A stretch of DNA of 64,000 bases from Phytoseiulus persimilis (lineage: Eukaryota; Arthropoda; Arachnida; Mesostigmata; Phytoseiidae), in contig CM075104.1 of assembly GCA_037576195.1 (NCBI GenBank), positions 20,786,211 to 20,850,210 on the forward strand. The letters run 5' to 3'. The position numbers and the translations under genes were made by a program. Within the stretch, counting starts at the first letter, position 1. Each line of letters begins with the position of its first letter. This document shows, piece by piece, positions 22,511 to 35,114 of the stretch. A model generated the notes under the pieces. The model worked only from the letters and a program-made list of their open reading frames with translations, did not search any database and was not told the origin of the DNA.

Positions 22511-24550
22511 CTGCCGAAGAGAAAGCGCGGCGGGTGAGAAAATAAGTTGTTGAGCCAGCTTGCCAACGGCAGAGCTTTGAAGGTTGTGTTGCTAGCGGTG
22601 ACGGTTATCGCTCGGCTATATTTAGGTGTATTTTGTACACAAGCGCGACTCGGTACGCGCTCCGTGCCGTATGTATTCTCGGATTAGCGGGCTCGAGCAG
22701 CGATCGTTGCCTGCCTGACGTCGCCCAATCGCGGACACGGTGCTGGCCGCTTCTTGTTTGAAGACACGCGGGAGCACGAAGCAACACAAGGCTTCATCGT
22801 CCGGACTCGGCCGAGATTCATGGCCGACGGAGGTCGACGGATGATCCTGGCCGCGTCACGGAGACGGCCGGGCGACGGGACACCTTCGCCCGAGATGAGC
22901 CCTCACCTGCGGAAGATGATAGATGAACAGGTTGGAGCCTTCGGGTCCTTCAATCTGTTTGCCGGCCGGGTTGTTGAGCGAGGCCAAATGATGCGCCAGA
23001 GCGGGTGGTATCTGCTGCTGGTATTTCGACGTCGTTTCTGAGGAAGCAAAACAAAATGCTGACTCTATGGACGCCTGCCTGCGTACTCGAACGAAAGCCT
23101 GCCCGCCCGTCGGCCTGACCGCCCGTCTGTCTGTCTATCTGTCCGCCCGCCTGCCTGGCCGCCCTCCCGCTCGCCCGGATTAGCCAATGTTCGCAGAATG
23201 CATTCCACCTCGAGTGGGTGAGCCCTGTTTCCGTGAGCGCGAAGAGCTGGCTCTGCTTTTTCTTTCAATCACTCTATGCGGCCGCTTCTCTACGGGCGTC
23301 CGTTCGAAGCAAGCGACAGAGCGAACGAGCGGCCAGCCGACCATAAATCTATGAAGCATCGTGACCCAGGTCATGCTGAATGAGCAATCCCTCAAGAGTT
23401 GTCGACGAACGACATCTCCGAATAGCCACTTCGAGCTCGGCGCGAGCTGGAACTGCGATGCTCGTAACGAACCTCCACAACAGGAACTGCTGCTGCTGTG
23501 TGTGGGTGAAGATATTGGACTCGTCGTCTGGTGGTAGCTCTGAACTCCACAGGTCGCCGCCACAGAGTTGAGGTTGAGGGGCGTAGAGCACGGCTGGTTC
23601 TGGCCCATTAGCTGTCCCAGGAGGTTGCGGACAAGCATGGAGCCGCTTTGAGGGGTTGGTAACGCCGAACGACCAGCTGCATCTGGAAGCAACGGGAACC
23701 CGTGTTAACAATCAGCAACACCGAACAGCAACAGACCGGTCATTCAGCGGCTTGTCAGCAGCCGCGGCAGTCTACCCGCTTGCCAATACCTGAGAACGGA
23801 TGCGAGTCAACAAACGGCACGCTGTGACACCTACCGATCGAGGTCTGAGACGGAGTCACGGTCGGAGGTGACACTACTCTGCTCGGAGCGAGTCGATACA
23901 TGTTCGCGGCAGTCTGGAAAAGAAGAGTTTTTTTTCCTATCTCTCGAGCTCCAAGATGAAACTCGGCATGCGCTTCTTCGCGGTGAATCTGTATCTCCCG
24001 TTGCGTTTCGAGAGAGCGAGTCAAGCTTTGACAGTGAAATTCTACGAACCTCAGTCGTGACGAGTTGTCGACTCAGGCTTTGTGGGAGGTGGTGATGTTG
24101 AGCCTGCTGCTGGTGGAGATGGCTGAGCTGTTGTTGTTGTTGCAGTTGCTGCTGTTGGAGTTGTCTGTGGACCTGAATCGGTGTCTGAGGGACACCTGCG
24201 ACTTGAGCCGCCGCCGTCGACGACAGATTCGTGACGAGGCTCTGTACGATCTGATGCTCGAGACGATTCGCGATGCCGTTAATCAAACTCTTCGCGATGT
24301 GGCCATGAAGCTGCTTGGTGAGAGCTTCCTTGAGTTCGAGACTTTTCGCCGCGGCTTTCAGCTTCCGCTTGAGGCGGCGGCTAGCGACGTAGGTGCTGAT
24401 CAGACCCTGGCTCTGTCGACCTTTGTTGTTGTTGTCCTTGTCGTCAGATGGGCTCCGTGGCGGTGGACTCTGCGACGATTCCGTCGCGTTCGGGTGCTGT
24501 GTCATCTCGAAATTATTCTCCGTGGTTAGGTCTGGGACACGTAACGAATC
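22268..24550 (-). CDS. CELF: CELF/Bruno-family RNA-binding protein, 3' part of the gene (five exons)
   Basis: CELF proteins bind GU-rich RNA and control alternative splicing, translation and mRNA decay. The full family layout is RRM1-RRM2, a long divergent linker, then a C-terminal RRM3. The window shows the linker and complete RRM3 in five exons: 24050-24550, 23835-23913, 23473-23682, 22907-23037 and 22268-22510. Reading phases agree at all four junctions, giving 387 codons plus TAG/TGA-type stop. RRM3 begins at [15 protein letters not shown] and contains RNP2 LFIYHL and RNP1 KCFGFVSY, followed by the family hallmark [21 protein letters not shown] and [10 protein letters not shown] place it nearer CELF1/2 than CELF3-6. 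RRM1/RRM2 exons were not found in the window. RRM3 is certain; the two upstream linker exons are well supported by phase, and the first is the least certain. Confidence 0.9.
22907..23037 (-). CDS. CELF: CELF exon: end of linker and start of RRM3
   Basis: This 131-bp exon has acceptor CCTCAG and donor CAG|GTGAGG. It encodes [17 protein letters not shown] and onward to [32 protein letters not shown] is the invariant entry to RRM3 in CELF proteins, and the exon boundary after the Gln is the expected position. It enters after one base of a codon and leaves in phase 0. Confidence 0.95.
23098..23177. repeat. Intronic period-4 tract of about 20 units
   Basis: Eighty bases read as twenty successive tetranucleotides of CCTG, CCCG, TCGG, TCTG, TCTA and CTCG type, nearly all ending in G. 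The tract lies in the 435-bp CELF intron between exons 23473-23682 and 22907-23037, starting 61 bases upstream of the RRM3 exon's acceptor. On the sense strand it is purine-rich (CAGG, CGGG, CAGA). Confidence 0.85.
23473..23682 (-). CDS. CELF: CELF linker exon (Ser/Thr/Gln-rich)
   Basis: This 210-bp exon follows acceptor TTGCTTCCAG and ends at GAG|GTTCGT. Read in the phase set by its neighbours it gives [18 protein letters not shown], then [19 protein letters not shown], and a Ser-rich end ([13 protein letters not shown]). This fits the low-conservation linker between RRM2 and RRM3. The donor is weak at +3 to +5, but it is the one that keeps the frame with the next exon. Another frame is also open across it, so the exon is probable rather than proven. 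Confidence 0.65.
23835..23913 (-). CDS. CELF: CELF linker exon, small
   Basis: A 79-bp exon lies between a strong acceptor (CTCTTCTTTTCCAG) and donor CGATCG|GTAGGT. It gives [17 protein letters not shown] and then [10 protein letters not shown]. Entry is in phase 0 and exit after one base, which completes the first codon of the next exon. Its length is not a multiple of three, so skipping it would shift the frame unless coupled with another exon. Confidence 0.65.
24050..24550 (-). CDS. CELF: CELF linker exon or alternative first exon, Q/H-rich
   Basis: The minus frame is open from about 24680 to 23831. The most consistent exon runs from acceptor GATTCCAG at 24551 to donor GAG|GTTCGT at 24050: 501 bp, phase 0 at both ends. 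It encodes an acidic, Pro/Ser-rich start with an internal Met ([17 protein letters not shown]), a basic helical middle ([20 protein letters not shown]), and a Gln/His-rich end ([18 protein letters not shown]). Polyglutamine linkers are common in arthropod Bruno proteins. If translation starts at that Met, this would be a first exon of a single-RRM isoform. Overlapping plus frames are mirror images of the CAG repeats. Confidence 0.5.
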
Positions 24551-26828
24551 CTGGAATCGGGAAAAGACCTTTTGATTCGGTTCCTCGCGTCGCAGTTGAG
24601 AGGAACCTCCTGACGATGACAATCTAACTCCTGTACATACGAGTGCAACCTGCGGCTGACTCTGCTCCTGATAGAGCTAGCTACAACCTGGGGCGAATAG
24701 CGTCATTTACATGAATGAATATTCAAGCAGATCGATCCCTTAGCGGGCGCGACTCTCACGAAGAGACAATAAACGCATGTTACACACTTCCATTCCGCGC
24801 TAACCTTCCACGCGGACATTAGCAACAACACGGAATTGAGAGCGACTGCTGTCAGGGTTTTTCAAAGCGTCGGAATAAATGGATCGACCGATGGAAATTC
24901 GACGTTCCGCAGCCGACGTGGCCGCCGAATCAAACGAACACGTACGAGTCGGAGCTTTGCCGACGAATAGGCCGATTCAAAGCCGATTGGGCGAAATCGG
25001 AAACTCTCGGCTTTCCGGTCGACGCTCTCGGGCGCGCCTAATTGATTCGGATCTCAAGTTTCGGCCAATCACATATTCATTACGAAGCAACCCCAGCAAA
25101 TCGCTGTACGCGCAGTAGAGTCTTTCCAGTCCGCGTTGTTTGCTGCTCGCGAAACCCTTCCGCCGCCCCGGACCCCCCGCCGCCGCCGATGTGGCCGCAG
25201 CCTTAATCCACCGACCAGCCAGTCGCCCACAGGAGAGCAATGTTTCCTCGGGTCGAGGCGGTCCGGAGAGACCGAATGGAACTAGGACAATATGGCGGTA
25301 GATCAACCGGATTAGGAAGCGTTCGCAGACTCCGTTTCAGTCTCCTGACACGCTCGACGTACGCGACGCTAAGCTGCGCGCGGAACACAAAACAAGCTAG
25401 TTTGAATATTTCGCCTCTGGTTCGGTGTGGATTAAGCCGTCACCCACTAAGCCTCGCTGTATCCAACCACGCTCTCGCACGCAGCCACACACACATTCAA
25501 ACACCCACCCACCCTCCGACCCGGTCGTTGGCGAGCTTGCTCGCCTGATCTGTCTGTCGGTCCGTCTGTCGGTCGCCTCGCCATGAACCGGAGCTCATGC
25601 AGCCGGGCGGTGTTCACCGCAGAGAAAAGTAACGAACTTTGAAATGGTTGATTCCAGCTAAAACTTGACAAGCTGGCTCACGGTGTGAGATTAATGATCT
25701 CCGAAGGACTGCTCAGACCGAGGGAGGACTACGCTCCTCGCCTTGGTCTATTTCCACATCGTGTCCTCCCCCTCGAACTGTCTACATACTGTGCATACAC
25801 CCGTTGTTGTCGCAATCGCTGTCCTATGCCTCATCCCAGAGCAGAACCCACTCAGAACCCGTTGCAGAGCATCTCAAATCCAGTCCCCGCAACAGGGCCA
25901 TCAGTACCCTCACGCGTCCCCCAGCCTCAGCAGTGTGTTTCTCAGGAGAATTCAGACAGTCAGACCAAGACTATTTTTCTTCAACGCGAGGCGCGTCGCC
26001 GCCCTACAACAGGTGAATCTATTCGTTGGGCACAATTGGCAAGTTTTGACCAATCCTGTATAATTTCCCCATTTGCACCAAATTATGCAAATTGGAGCTC
26101 TCTTTATCGTCCACTTGTTCCCCTCCCTCTTCCTCTGTGTTCGGTACAGCCATCATTCAGTCAGCAAGAATCGGCCAACCCAGCCTTCGACTCGAGCCGT
26201 GTGATGAGCCAGTTTTTCGTCGACCTGCTGGCTTTGCTATTTTCGCGAAATTCCCGCGCGAGATTCCCGCCGCGAGAAGAGGCGTCGAACGGAGTTCCTC
26301 CCCGACGATTTCCGGGAATTCCGTGAGATTACCACGAGAGAGTCATTCCGAACTCAGAAACGATCGAACGTTGCGAGCAGGGATTGGAGATGAACAAGAA
26401 GGCCAAAGTACCGCGACTCGTCTCGGGATGAGCGAAATATGGCGGCTCTCAACGAGCAATGACAGATTTCGCTCAACGACGTGCGACAACGTTTGACGAA
26501 TGTCCCAAAAACGCGTTTCTTCTCCGAGCTGCGAACGCTCTCCCGACAAAAAGTGCGAAAAACAAACCTAGCTTCTCATTGTGCGATTCACCACCCACCA
26601 CCGGTGGGTTGGTCTACCGTTGCCACAGTGGCAGAAACCAAGCAACCAAACTGCTTAGTTTCGCCAGCATTTCGCCGACGCAGCGACATTCGCAGACAAA
26701 GCATTAAACGAACACATTGTCCGGGTTGGGTTCGTCTTGCGGTTCCAGTCGCAGTAACGATTCGAGGCGGAAATCGGAGCTCAATCTTGCAGAGCCCAAG
26801 GTTTCCATCAGGCTTCCCGTGGAGTGGC

Positions 26829-26840
26829 GGGGGGGGGGGG
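26829..26840. repeat. Homopolymer G12
   Basis: Twelve consecutive G within otherwise unremarkable sequence. Confidence 0.85.
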
Positions 26841-29800
26841 CAACTTTCTGGGCGAGTTGTGTGACCCAAGGACACAAATTAGCCAAATGGACCGAGGCGC
26901 CGAGTTGAAATAGACGACGATAAAACTATCCCGTCGCTCGAAGGCCGTTGTCGCCCACCGCGCTACAAACAACGCAGCACAAGCACCGATCGTATGACCT
27001 CACGGAAAATGATGCGACGTCGGCGTGTCCCTGATTTATAGATGAGCTCGACTATTCGCTGCGTGTGTCCTGTTCCTTCTCGTGCTCTCCCTCGTAGTCT
27101 ATCTCTGTATCCATCTATTCGTTGTCTCGGTGACTGCCGTTTACAGCCGCGCAGTCGGCAGCAGGCGGTGGAGCGAACGACCGTATTTTAAATCTCTGCC
27201 GGCCTTGACGTACGCGTTATTAGATAGTCCCCAACCTGAAACAGGTAGGAGCGCGCTCCGTCCTCCAGAGCTTAAACAGCGGGTGTGACGTCGACGACCG
27301 CCACGACCGCTACGTCAACAGCGAGGACATCACCAACTACAACAACTGAGTCACCGAAAGCAACAACAAGTAGTTGTACACGGACGTAGTAGGTGTATGC
27401 GAAAAGCCATTTCAGCACGGCTATGCAGGCATGAGAACATTAATAACAAAGAACCTACTGACCCATTCCTCGACCCCGAGCAGCACCCGCTGCTGCATCC
27501 AACCTGCTCATGCTTGATGAGATCCTCTTATGCTATGAACAAACAGCTGCTTGCCCATGAAGTCGATCGGGTCTTCAAGTTTCCGATCTGACAATCTACT
27601 AATTGCTCCCAACTTCACCCTCGCCTCCGGGACTCACTGGCCGGATCGTCTCACTTCGCTTCCCCTCCTACAGTCTGGTGGAGAAGCGTCACGCTTCAAA
27701 ACTTGGTTCCCTGTTGGGTAACGACTGCGCCAGAAAGGAGTGGAGCGTCCAGCGCGGAACTCCACTAGAGGGGTCACGTGATAATCTGAACTTTTGTTCG
27801 ATGCATGAATCCGAGTACATCATCCCTCCCATATCTCAACTTCGTGTCGCGAACAAGTCTCGATGTCGTCCGCAACCACTCTCCAAGAGTTCCGAGTCTT
27901 CAGATGCGAAGTTACGGTTGATTTCGCGGCCCGCTGATCGTTGAGGAAAACTGGGGAGTTGAGGCCGGGCAGCCAGGAGGAGGTTCAGAGAGTCCGAAAA
28001 TTCCGGAGGAGCATCGTATCCATATCAGGACCGGACCGGTGGCTCATGCGTGATTATGGAGAGCAAATGGCGCATGAATGGTCCGAGCTCCGGACACGGT
28101 CACGACCACCGATCACCGACACAGGCTTGCGAATGACTTGCCTACGCCGTCCCCGCAGCCGCTACCTCCGCTTCCCGGGTGGTAGCACCATCAACCTCGT
28201 TCGCCATAAAGCACAGGCGTGAAACAAAACGACGACAACCGACGCAACTGCAACGACTTGGGTTTGCTTTCCTTGACAGCAACCGATGACCGATCGCTCG
28301 GTGCAAAACCTAAAGTGTCTCCGACGGAAACGCCCACACCCGGCAAGGAACTGAGAGACGATCGGACGGGCAGACCGACAGTCAGCGTCAGACAGTCAGT
28401 TCGCCCGTCCGTCAGTCACTGGGGGCCCTCCGCTAGAGAATCTCTTAGCTCAATTGGCTTGTTGGGCTTCTTCTTCTCCCCCTTTTCATCCTTCCTCTTC
28501 CTTCCATCCATCCCTTCAGAAAGCGAGAGAAGACTATGACGACGACAACGACACCAAGGGATGCGGAAACGAGTGGAACCCTCGCTCAGCCGAGTAGTGG
28601 CTCAGTCCCTCGAGTGCTCAATGTTCACCAAATAGTTAAGCTGCGGGCTTCTCAGACAAGGATTCGCGGGCGCCATCCTGGGTCCGGTATCACTCCGGGG
28701 AAACAGCTTGCCAGACTTCATCATGGAAGCCGTACATCGGATTGATGTCGAAAGCCGTTGAAAGCATGCGTTTTTCGCTGGGGAGCCTATCGAAACCCCA
28801 CAGAGGAGTTCGGAAAAAGCAGTTCACATCAACGACGACGAGACAGGAATGAATCGGAGCGCTTCAAAGAGCCCGGCACCCGCGTCCTCGTTCGTGAGAT
28901 TCCGGATGAGTTATCCAACGTGGAACCGCAACCGAGTTTCGCCTCACAAACGTATCTTCGGCCCCGGATCGCACCGACGAAAACATCGAGACCGAGCCGG
29001 TGGAGAGGCCGAATAAAAAAATCTGGGAACGCTGTCGTCGTGAGGAGGGTAGTCGTTGCGTTTGTGCGGAGAGAAAAGAGCCAGCTTACACTTTTCGAAA
29101 TAGAGTTATTATTTGCCGAGCTCTGACGTTGCTCGAGCTCGCTAGCGAAGAGCTCTTCTAGCTCTACGCAGTCGAAAACACAGGAAAACGTAAACAAGCA
29201 TCTCTGCTCTTGTTCTTATTCACTCCAGCGGCTCTCGGAAATGTCTAACATTCCTCTGCTCTCCGATTCGGAACACGATCGCGAATAAACCTCGGGTTTC
29301 TCCTCGAGTGCCTCGCTCCTGAGGAAGTTGCGGAATAAGGAAAGAATCCACGAAGTGTTTCACTCGCTCGCCTCCATCCATAACTCGACATCGGCGTTCA
29401 AGACGCGAGCGAGCGATGGGGCACTCGGACTCTGTCAGTTCTTCCGGAGATTTCTCATTCGAACGTCTCAGGAATCCTCAGACGCAGCTCCGAGAACGCC
29501 GCGGAAAGCACTCGATGCTCGCGCACATTCTCTGCGAGAATCCAGAGAACCCCCAGCCGGGTCGATAGCGCATCCTTGGGGTCGATGTATACGTGATCCA
29601 AAGCAAGAAGAGCTTCGCAGGTTTCGAACGGAGGAACCAGCCCAGCCAGCCGACGACGCCGGCTAGCCAACGAACGAGCGAACGAATTCAATGTATGTAT
29701 CCCTGAGGATCCCAGGCGAACCGGCGGGGGGAGAGGCCGACCGAGAGAAGCCGTCGTCTATATGCGGCGCACGTACTTCGACGCACGGAACGATCCTGGA

Positions 29801-31980
29801 ACGCTGTAGCACTGCATGCGGCGGCGACGCAACGACCACTGCGGCGTTCTAGACGAACACTGTCGTAACCTGCTGGCAAAACATCCACGAAAAAGACCCT
29901 CGACCAACACATACATGAACAAAACGTGCCGGATTCCGAGGACGAGGGAGCTAGGAATGAATGCTTCACACAGCGAAGCAAATCTCTTTTCCGTAGATAG
30001 ACTGCACAACTGCGAAATCGAATTATGGAGGCGAATGGCGAGAAGAGACAAGTGCTGAAATCTCGAGCCATCGCGTCGGGAGATTCTCCAATTTTCGGAA
30101 ACTACGGCTCGTGGACGTGACCCTTCGTCTCATCATCGTCACGCGAACGAGAACTCCACTCCTCGAGACGCTCCTGGACGCAGATCGCTGGAATCGCGCC
30201 GCCCGACACAACCATTCGGTCGCATCTTGAAGAAGTCTTCGAAATCGGTACACTCCACAACTGTCACACCATAGACGCTCGAGTGAGTTCTTGGCCGCGT
30301 CAAGAGCGCTCTGCGTTGTCTGAAGCGTGTCTGATGCCTTCCCGAAAACGAGACAATGGCTCTTTAATTACAGACTTGACAATTTGCATTGTTTAAGTAA
30401 GCGGCTCGTTGAGCGATCGTGAGAAAAGTCGAGACAGTGGTCAAAGGGATACTCAGTCATCAAACTACTGTTCGGAACGACGGGCAAATCCGCCCAGTTT
30501 GACTGGCAGTGATCTCCGAGATGATGGCTCTTGCTGCCGTGACTCGCGAGAGGCCGCGACGCTTCGCAAACATCCCATCGCCTGTCCGGGAGAGTTAGCT
30601 CATCGCGGCATTATGCAGATGCACTCTAGTTCTCAACAATGAAATGCAAAGCGGGCGCGATACGGACGCCGCGGGTCCACGCACCGAAGGTCTGACTACC
30701 TTAACATCCGGGGAAGTATCCTCGAACACTCCTAAGCTGCTGCTTTCTCCGCAGCCGGCCATAAACTCGGTGACTTCGGTCATTTCGCGATCGCTGAAAC
30801 AGCCGCCGTTTTCGAGGATAGCTCCGATGGCCTAGCCGTTTCACAGTCCACCCACAACACAGCAGCACGTTGCACTCGAGTCGTGTTGTTGCTTCCAGAG
30901 CGGAGAGCCCGAACAGAGCAAGGCCCGACTGAGCAGAGTCAGGTGCACTCGTCAGTGGAGGAGGCGGTGGTGGCAGTAGTTTCCCTTGCGGGCGGGCGCT
31001 TGCCGACGCTCTTCATTCGCGGCTGGCCGGCCGGCTCGGTCACGAGTCGACCAGACCTTTCAAACAGCCGCGACATCGGTGGCGTCTCTTCTTTTCCTTC
31101 TTCTCAAACTCGGAGGCTTGGAAATAGCGACAGCGCTTGTTCAGACCAAAAACCTTGGAAGCAGCTGTTTTTGGGGTTGAACTATTCGACCGCTTCGGCG
31201 CACTGGAAGCCGCCGCGCTCTCCCGGGCGACGTCGAACCTGCGTGGAGCAACTGGATGTCAACTTTTCCGTTGGGGCGTTTCATTACTCCTCCCGTCGAT
31301 GTGGTCGCTCCCGATTGTCAGAACGCGATCGCGGATCTTCCCGCAGGACGAACTCTTCCGCGGAGAGCCTCCTAAATGATTTCCAACTGGGTCCTTCGTC
31401 TCCCATCCGTTCTGGCCTCTGAGCAAATACCGCGATTGATCTCGGTGACAGGTCACGACATGAGTGCCTTCAGGCGCACCTGTTGAGGCAGTGTGGGACG
31501 CGTCTCGCACGCGCACCCGTCACAGTGCGCACCCTTACCACCGCCTTCTTCCGACTACAGCTGATGCTCAAAATAGAATGGAGATAAACATGCTGCTCCC
31601 GGTCGCGCTCATCGAACTATTCGACTCGGAATGATTGCCAACGGTAGAGGAATTCAACGCTTTCCCGGATCAGTCCATCGGAGCTCACGGCTCCATCGCC
31701 ACACGCGCGATGCGACGAGAGCCTCCGCATCCCTCCTCCGGGACGTCTCCTGCTTTCCTCGAGGTGTGCTCCGTCTGTGATGCATTTGTCCCAGCTCGTT
31801 CAGAGTGCCATGAGGGCGAGCGGACAGCAGCGACGGGGAGGGGAGGGGCGGGGGATCGACGCGCTCCCACGAAACTCAGGAGGAGAGCGAAGCCGGGGAA
31901 GTCATCGAAGTGGACGGAAGGGAAGGAGAGCCAACAATAAAAAAATCCAAGACGCTACAAGAAGCGGCTTTGCTGCTCTT

Positions 31981-31991
31981 GGGGGGGGGGG
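31981..31991. repeat. Homopolymer G11
   Basis: Eleven consecutive G, about 40 bases downstream of a short A-rich stretch. Confidence 0.85.
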
Positions 31992-34900
31992 AGTTTCGCG
32001 ATAGATGGAGGGCATCTTCCTGACCGGCGACAAAGGTCTGCCCTGGCCTCCCGTCTCCTCGAATCTCTCACGCCTAAAAACTGGACTTTTCTGCCGCTTC
32101 GAAACAATGTTCCGGTCCCCCCACCGCCTGTCGAGTTCCGGGCAGCCTTTCTTTTCCCCCCGGTCCTCTCAACCCACACTGACCGCGCGCGTAATGCTTA
32201 TAAACTGAGCATGGCGCAATACAGAGACCGAAGAATCCACGTGGAAAATACGAAAAATTATTCGGATGTACCATGAACTAGCAACCAGGAAATGTTCCGG
32301 GGCCGCGTGACTGGTGGAAGTCCCGAAGACCTTCTCGACTGCGACTTCGATCCGGCAGAGCGCGTCGTCTGCCCCGCTAGACCTCACCGGAAACAGTTCG
32401 CCATGATCCTGACACGATTGCACGTATCGATCACCACCCATCCTTTCCCATACCGCTGTTGTTCCTCTGCCCTCGTCGAGCCGTATTCAGATTCACAAAC
32501 TTTAGTTTGGGCCCTGGAACTTTGAGCTCGCAGGTCTCTACCAGCGAAACGAGCCGTCCTCATCCTCGGGCCTCGTTGGGAAGCAGCCGCTGGGAAACCG
32601 TTGCGTTCCCGCTCGTGCATCGCTCGGGGCAACTCCGGACACGCGGCAGTGCAGTTTGTACGAGCACGACGACGGCAACAAGAGGGACGCTCTGCTCGCG
32701 AGGACTTTGCACGGTCGGATCGGGAGACAACTGCGCGACCGGGGAAGAGTCCCGAGAGGGGTCGTCCGTCAGGTAGACGAACATCATTAAGGCTCTCTCT
32801 GGTCGCTACAGTTAGCCGGCAGCATTCCAGACTTGACGGAATGTTGCCGCGCCGGAGCCAAGCTCGCTGTGGAGGCATACCAGGGACTCGAAAGCGCCGA
32901 GCGGGACGGGGCTCGATAGATGGACGTAGGGAAAGTGAGACGACAGAAGCTCCAAATTACCGAAGAGTGGTCAGCGTGACTCACAGCGGCTCTCCAAAAT
33001 CATCGCAGCTCAATCTGCCTCATTAGAGCGGTGGCTCTGAAATTCGCCCGGAAGTCGACGTTGGTGCTTAATGATTTGTAAATACAGTTCCCGCTCCGAG
33101 CCATTGTGCACGAAGGCTGGGAGGCGATGCATGATACCTGGTGGGCATTTAGCTCTTGGCGACGTCGGCATTCGGGACCTCGACTCGGAAACGAGACTCC
33201 CTCGGAAGTTCCTGCTCTCATGATATTCTCCCCCGGTTCGGGTGTGTGGGCCTTACTGCGTCGCTCATAACGTCGCCGTGATCGATTGAGACGAAGAACT
33301 TCAGCAAAAAGGGGCCGAGGTTGTTAGACGCGTTCTCTGGGGAACTCCTGTATCTCGGATTTCGATGGCAGAGCTCATCGGAACCTAAGTGCCGCCTAAG
33401 CTGCGACGTAAGCTCCCCTTGTCGTCGAGGAAATAATTCCTTCACAGAGCAGCGATTGTGGACATGCCGACGTTCGGGAATCGTGATTGAGTTTTTCGAT
33501 CTGAGGAATAACTTTGTTCAAACGAATCGAACGCAATCATTAGACCGTACCAGAGAGCAGCAGCCGCGAAGGCTTGCTGGCTGGTCGGTTTGTTCCGAAA
33601 CGCGCTCCGACTCGTAATGAGTTTATTAAAAATTCATCTCGAATTGTCGTCGACGACAACGCCGGGCCGACGGGTCGCGAACTTTGTTTAGTCGGCGCGG
33701 GGACGTTTATTGTTCAGCTCCAGTCCGAGGTCCGACCTCCGTCAATTTCGACCGCGGAGTCGATTCAGTTAACGTACTAGGCGTGAACGAAAAGCGGTGG
33801 CGGATGTTCCGCTCGTTTTTGATTCGACGATGGGAACTCCCACGATTCGAAACTTCATTCATGCGTGCGGGGAAGCGCACAAGAGCCGAGGCAAGTTCAG
33901 ACGAACGGAAGGAAACAAGGAGAAATAACGGAGCAATTATCGGAAAAGTTCGCGTTCGAGCAGGGGCTCTTCGGACGGGAAAAAAAAAATTGAAATGATT
34001 CACTTTTTCCGAAAAGCAATAGAAACGACATGTCCTCTCGAATCCTCTTCCCCACGGCAGGGCCGAGGCTTCCTCCATCAGACGCCCCCCTGCCGTTGTC
34101 AAAATGACCGTTCTCGAGAAGAGACGAACACGCTGAATGAATAAAGAAGGAAGGAGTCGCCCCAATTAAATCGACGGCACCGACGGCTAACTGACGGACG
34201 GTCAGACTTTCAGACGGCGGCATGACTTAAGCGACGGAAGAAACAACGAGTCGGAGGAGTGGATTGGACGACGAGATGAGCTCGCGACCGGCGGGACAGA
34301 GAAAGCAGCAGAGCACCTAATTCAAAACTGTATTAACCGTCTTCGTTCACGAAGGCACACAAACGCACTGGGAGAGCGACAGAGGAATTAGAGGCGCTCG
34401 GACGGAGGCGGATGGTCGAGAAGGGACTTGAAATGAACAGCGAAAGCAAAGAAACCGTCTGACTGACTGAGTAAGTGACTGACTTACGGAGAAAAGGAGA
34501 GGACGGGAGAGTCCCCCTCGCGTTAACACTCTTCGTCGCTATAGTCGTTGTGGACGAAGCAAAAAAGGAAGACACCGAACAGAAACGAACGGCGCTTGCT
34601 CGTAATGGTGTCGTCCCTTTGAGCGACGACGAACGCCGGACTTTTCTTTAATAGAAATACACGGAGAAAGGAGCGGGGCGAGCAATGAAACCATTACAGT
34701 CGTCGTTTCCTTCCTTCCTCTGTCGTCACTTAACTTCCCTGCCGGTGGCGGCAACGACGACGAGGACGCTTTCCAAGAAGCGAATAAGAACAGATTCTAT
34801 GAATAAAGCAATCATCGCGTCCTACTTGAAGCCAGCCGAGACGGTGTCGGCCGCCTCAGCTGCAGCTATCGCAAATCATTTTGTGCTTCCGAGTTTCGTC

Positions 34901-35096
34901 CACCGGTCTTCAGCACCGCCCGTTGGCTGGCCGTTGCTTCTAGCTATTCGCTGCTTCTCTTAACTTCCATTAATGGCCCTCGGAGCTCACATGAGGCGTT
35001 CCAAACGGACTTGGTTTTCCGTGGAGCGTGAAATACGTAGAATGAGGGGAACACCCCGAATGATTTGATGAGTCTGTACTGTAGAGGAATGACCGA

Positions 35097-35114
35097 GGGG
35101 GGGGGGGGGGGGGG
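35097..35114. repeat. Homopolymer G18
   Basis: Eighteen consecutive G, the longest homopolymer in the window. The exact length depends on sequencing quality. Confidence 0.85.

Noticed and set aside
23180-23692. 170-codon minus ORF as a separate gene
   Set aside because: Its front half is the CELF linker exon 23473-23682; the rest is read-through into the intron.
24065-24529. Leu-rich 154-codon plus-strand ORF
   Set aside because: It is the antisense image of the CELF linker exon; CAG repeats read as CTG (Leu) on the other strand.
27043-27288. Signal-peptide-like hydrophobic plus frame
   Set aside because: There is no ATG in the frame (a GTG was the nearest start) and the hydrophobicity comes from a pyrimidine-rich tract.
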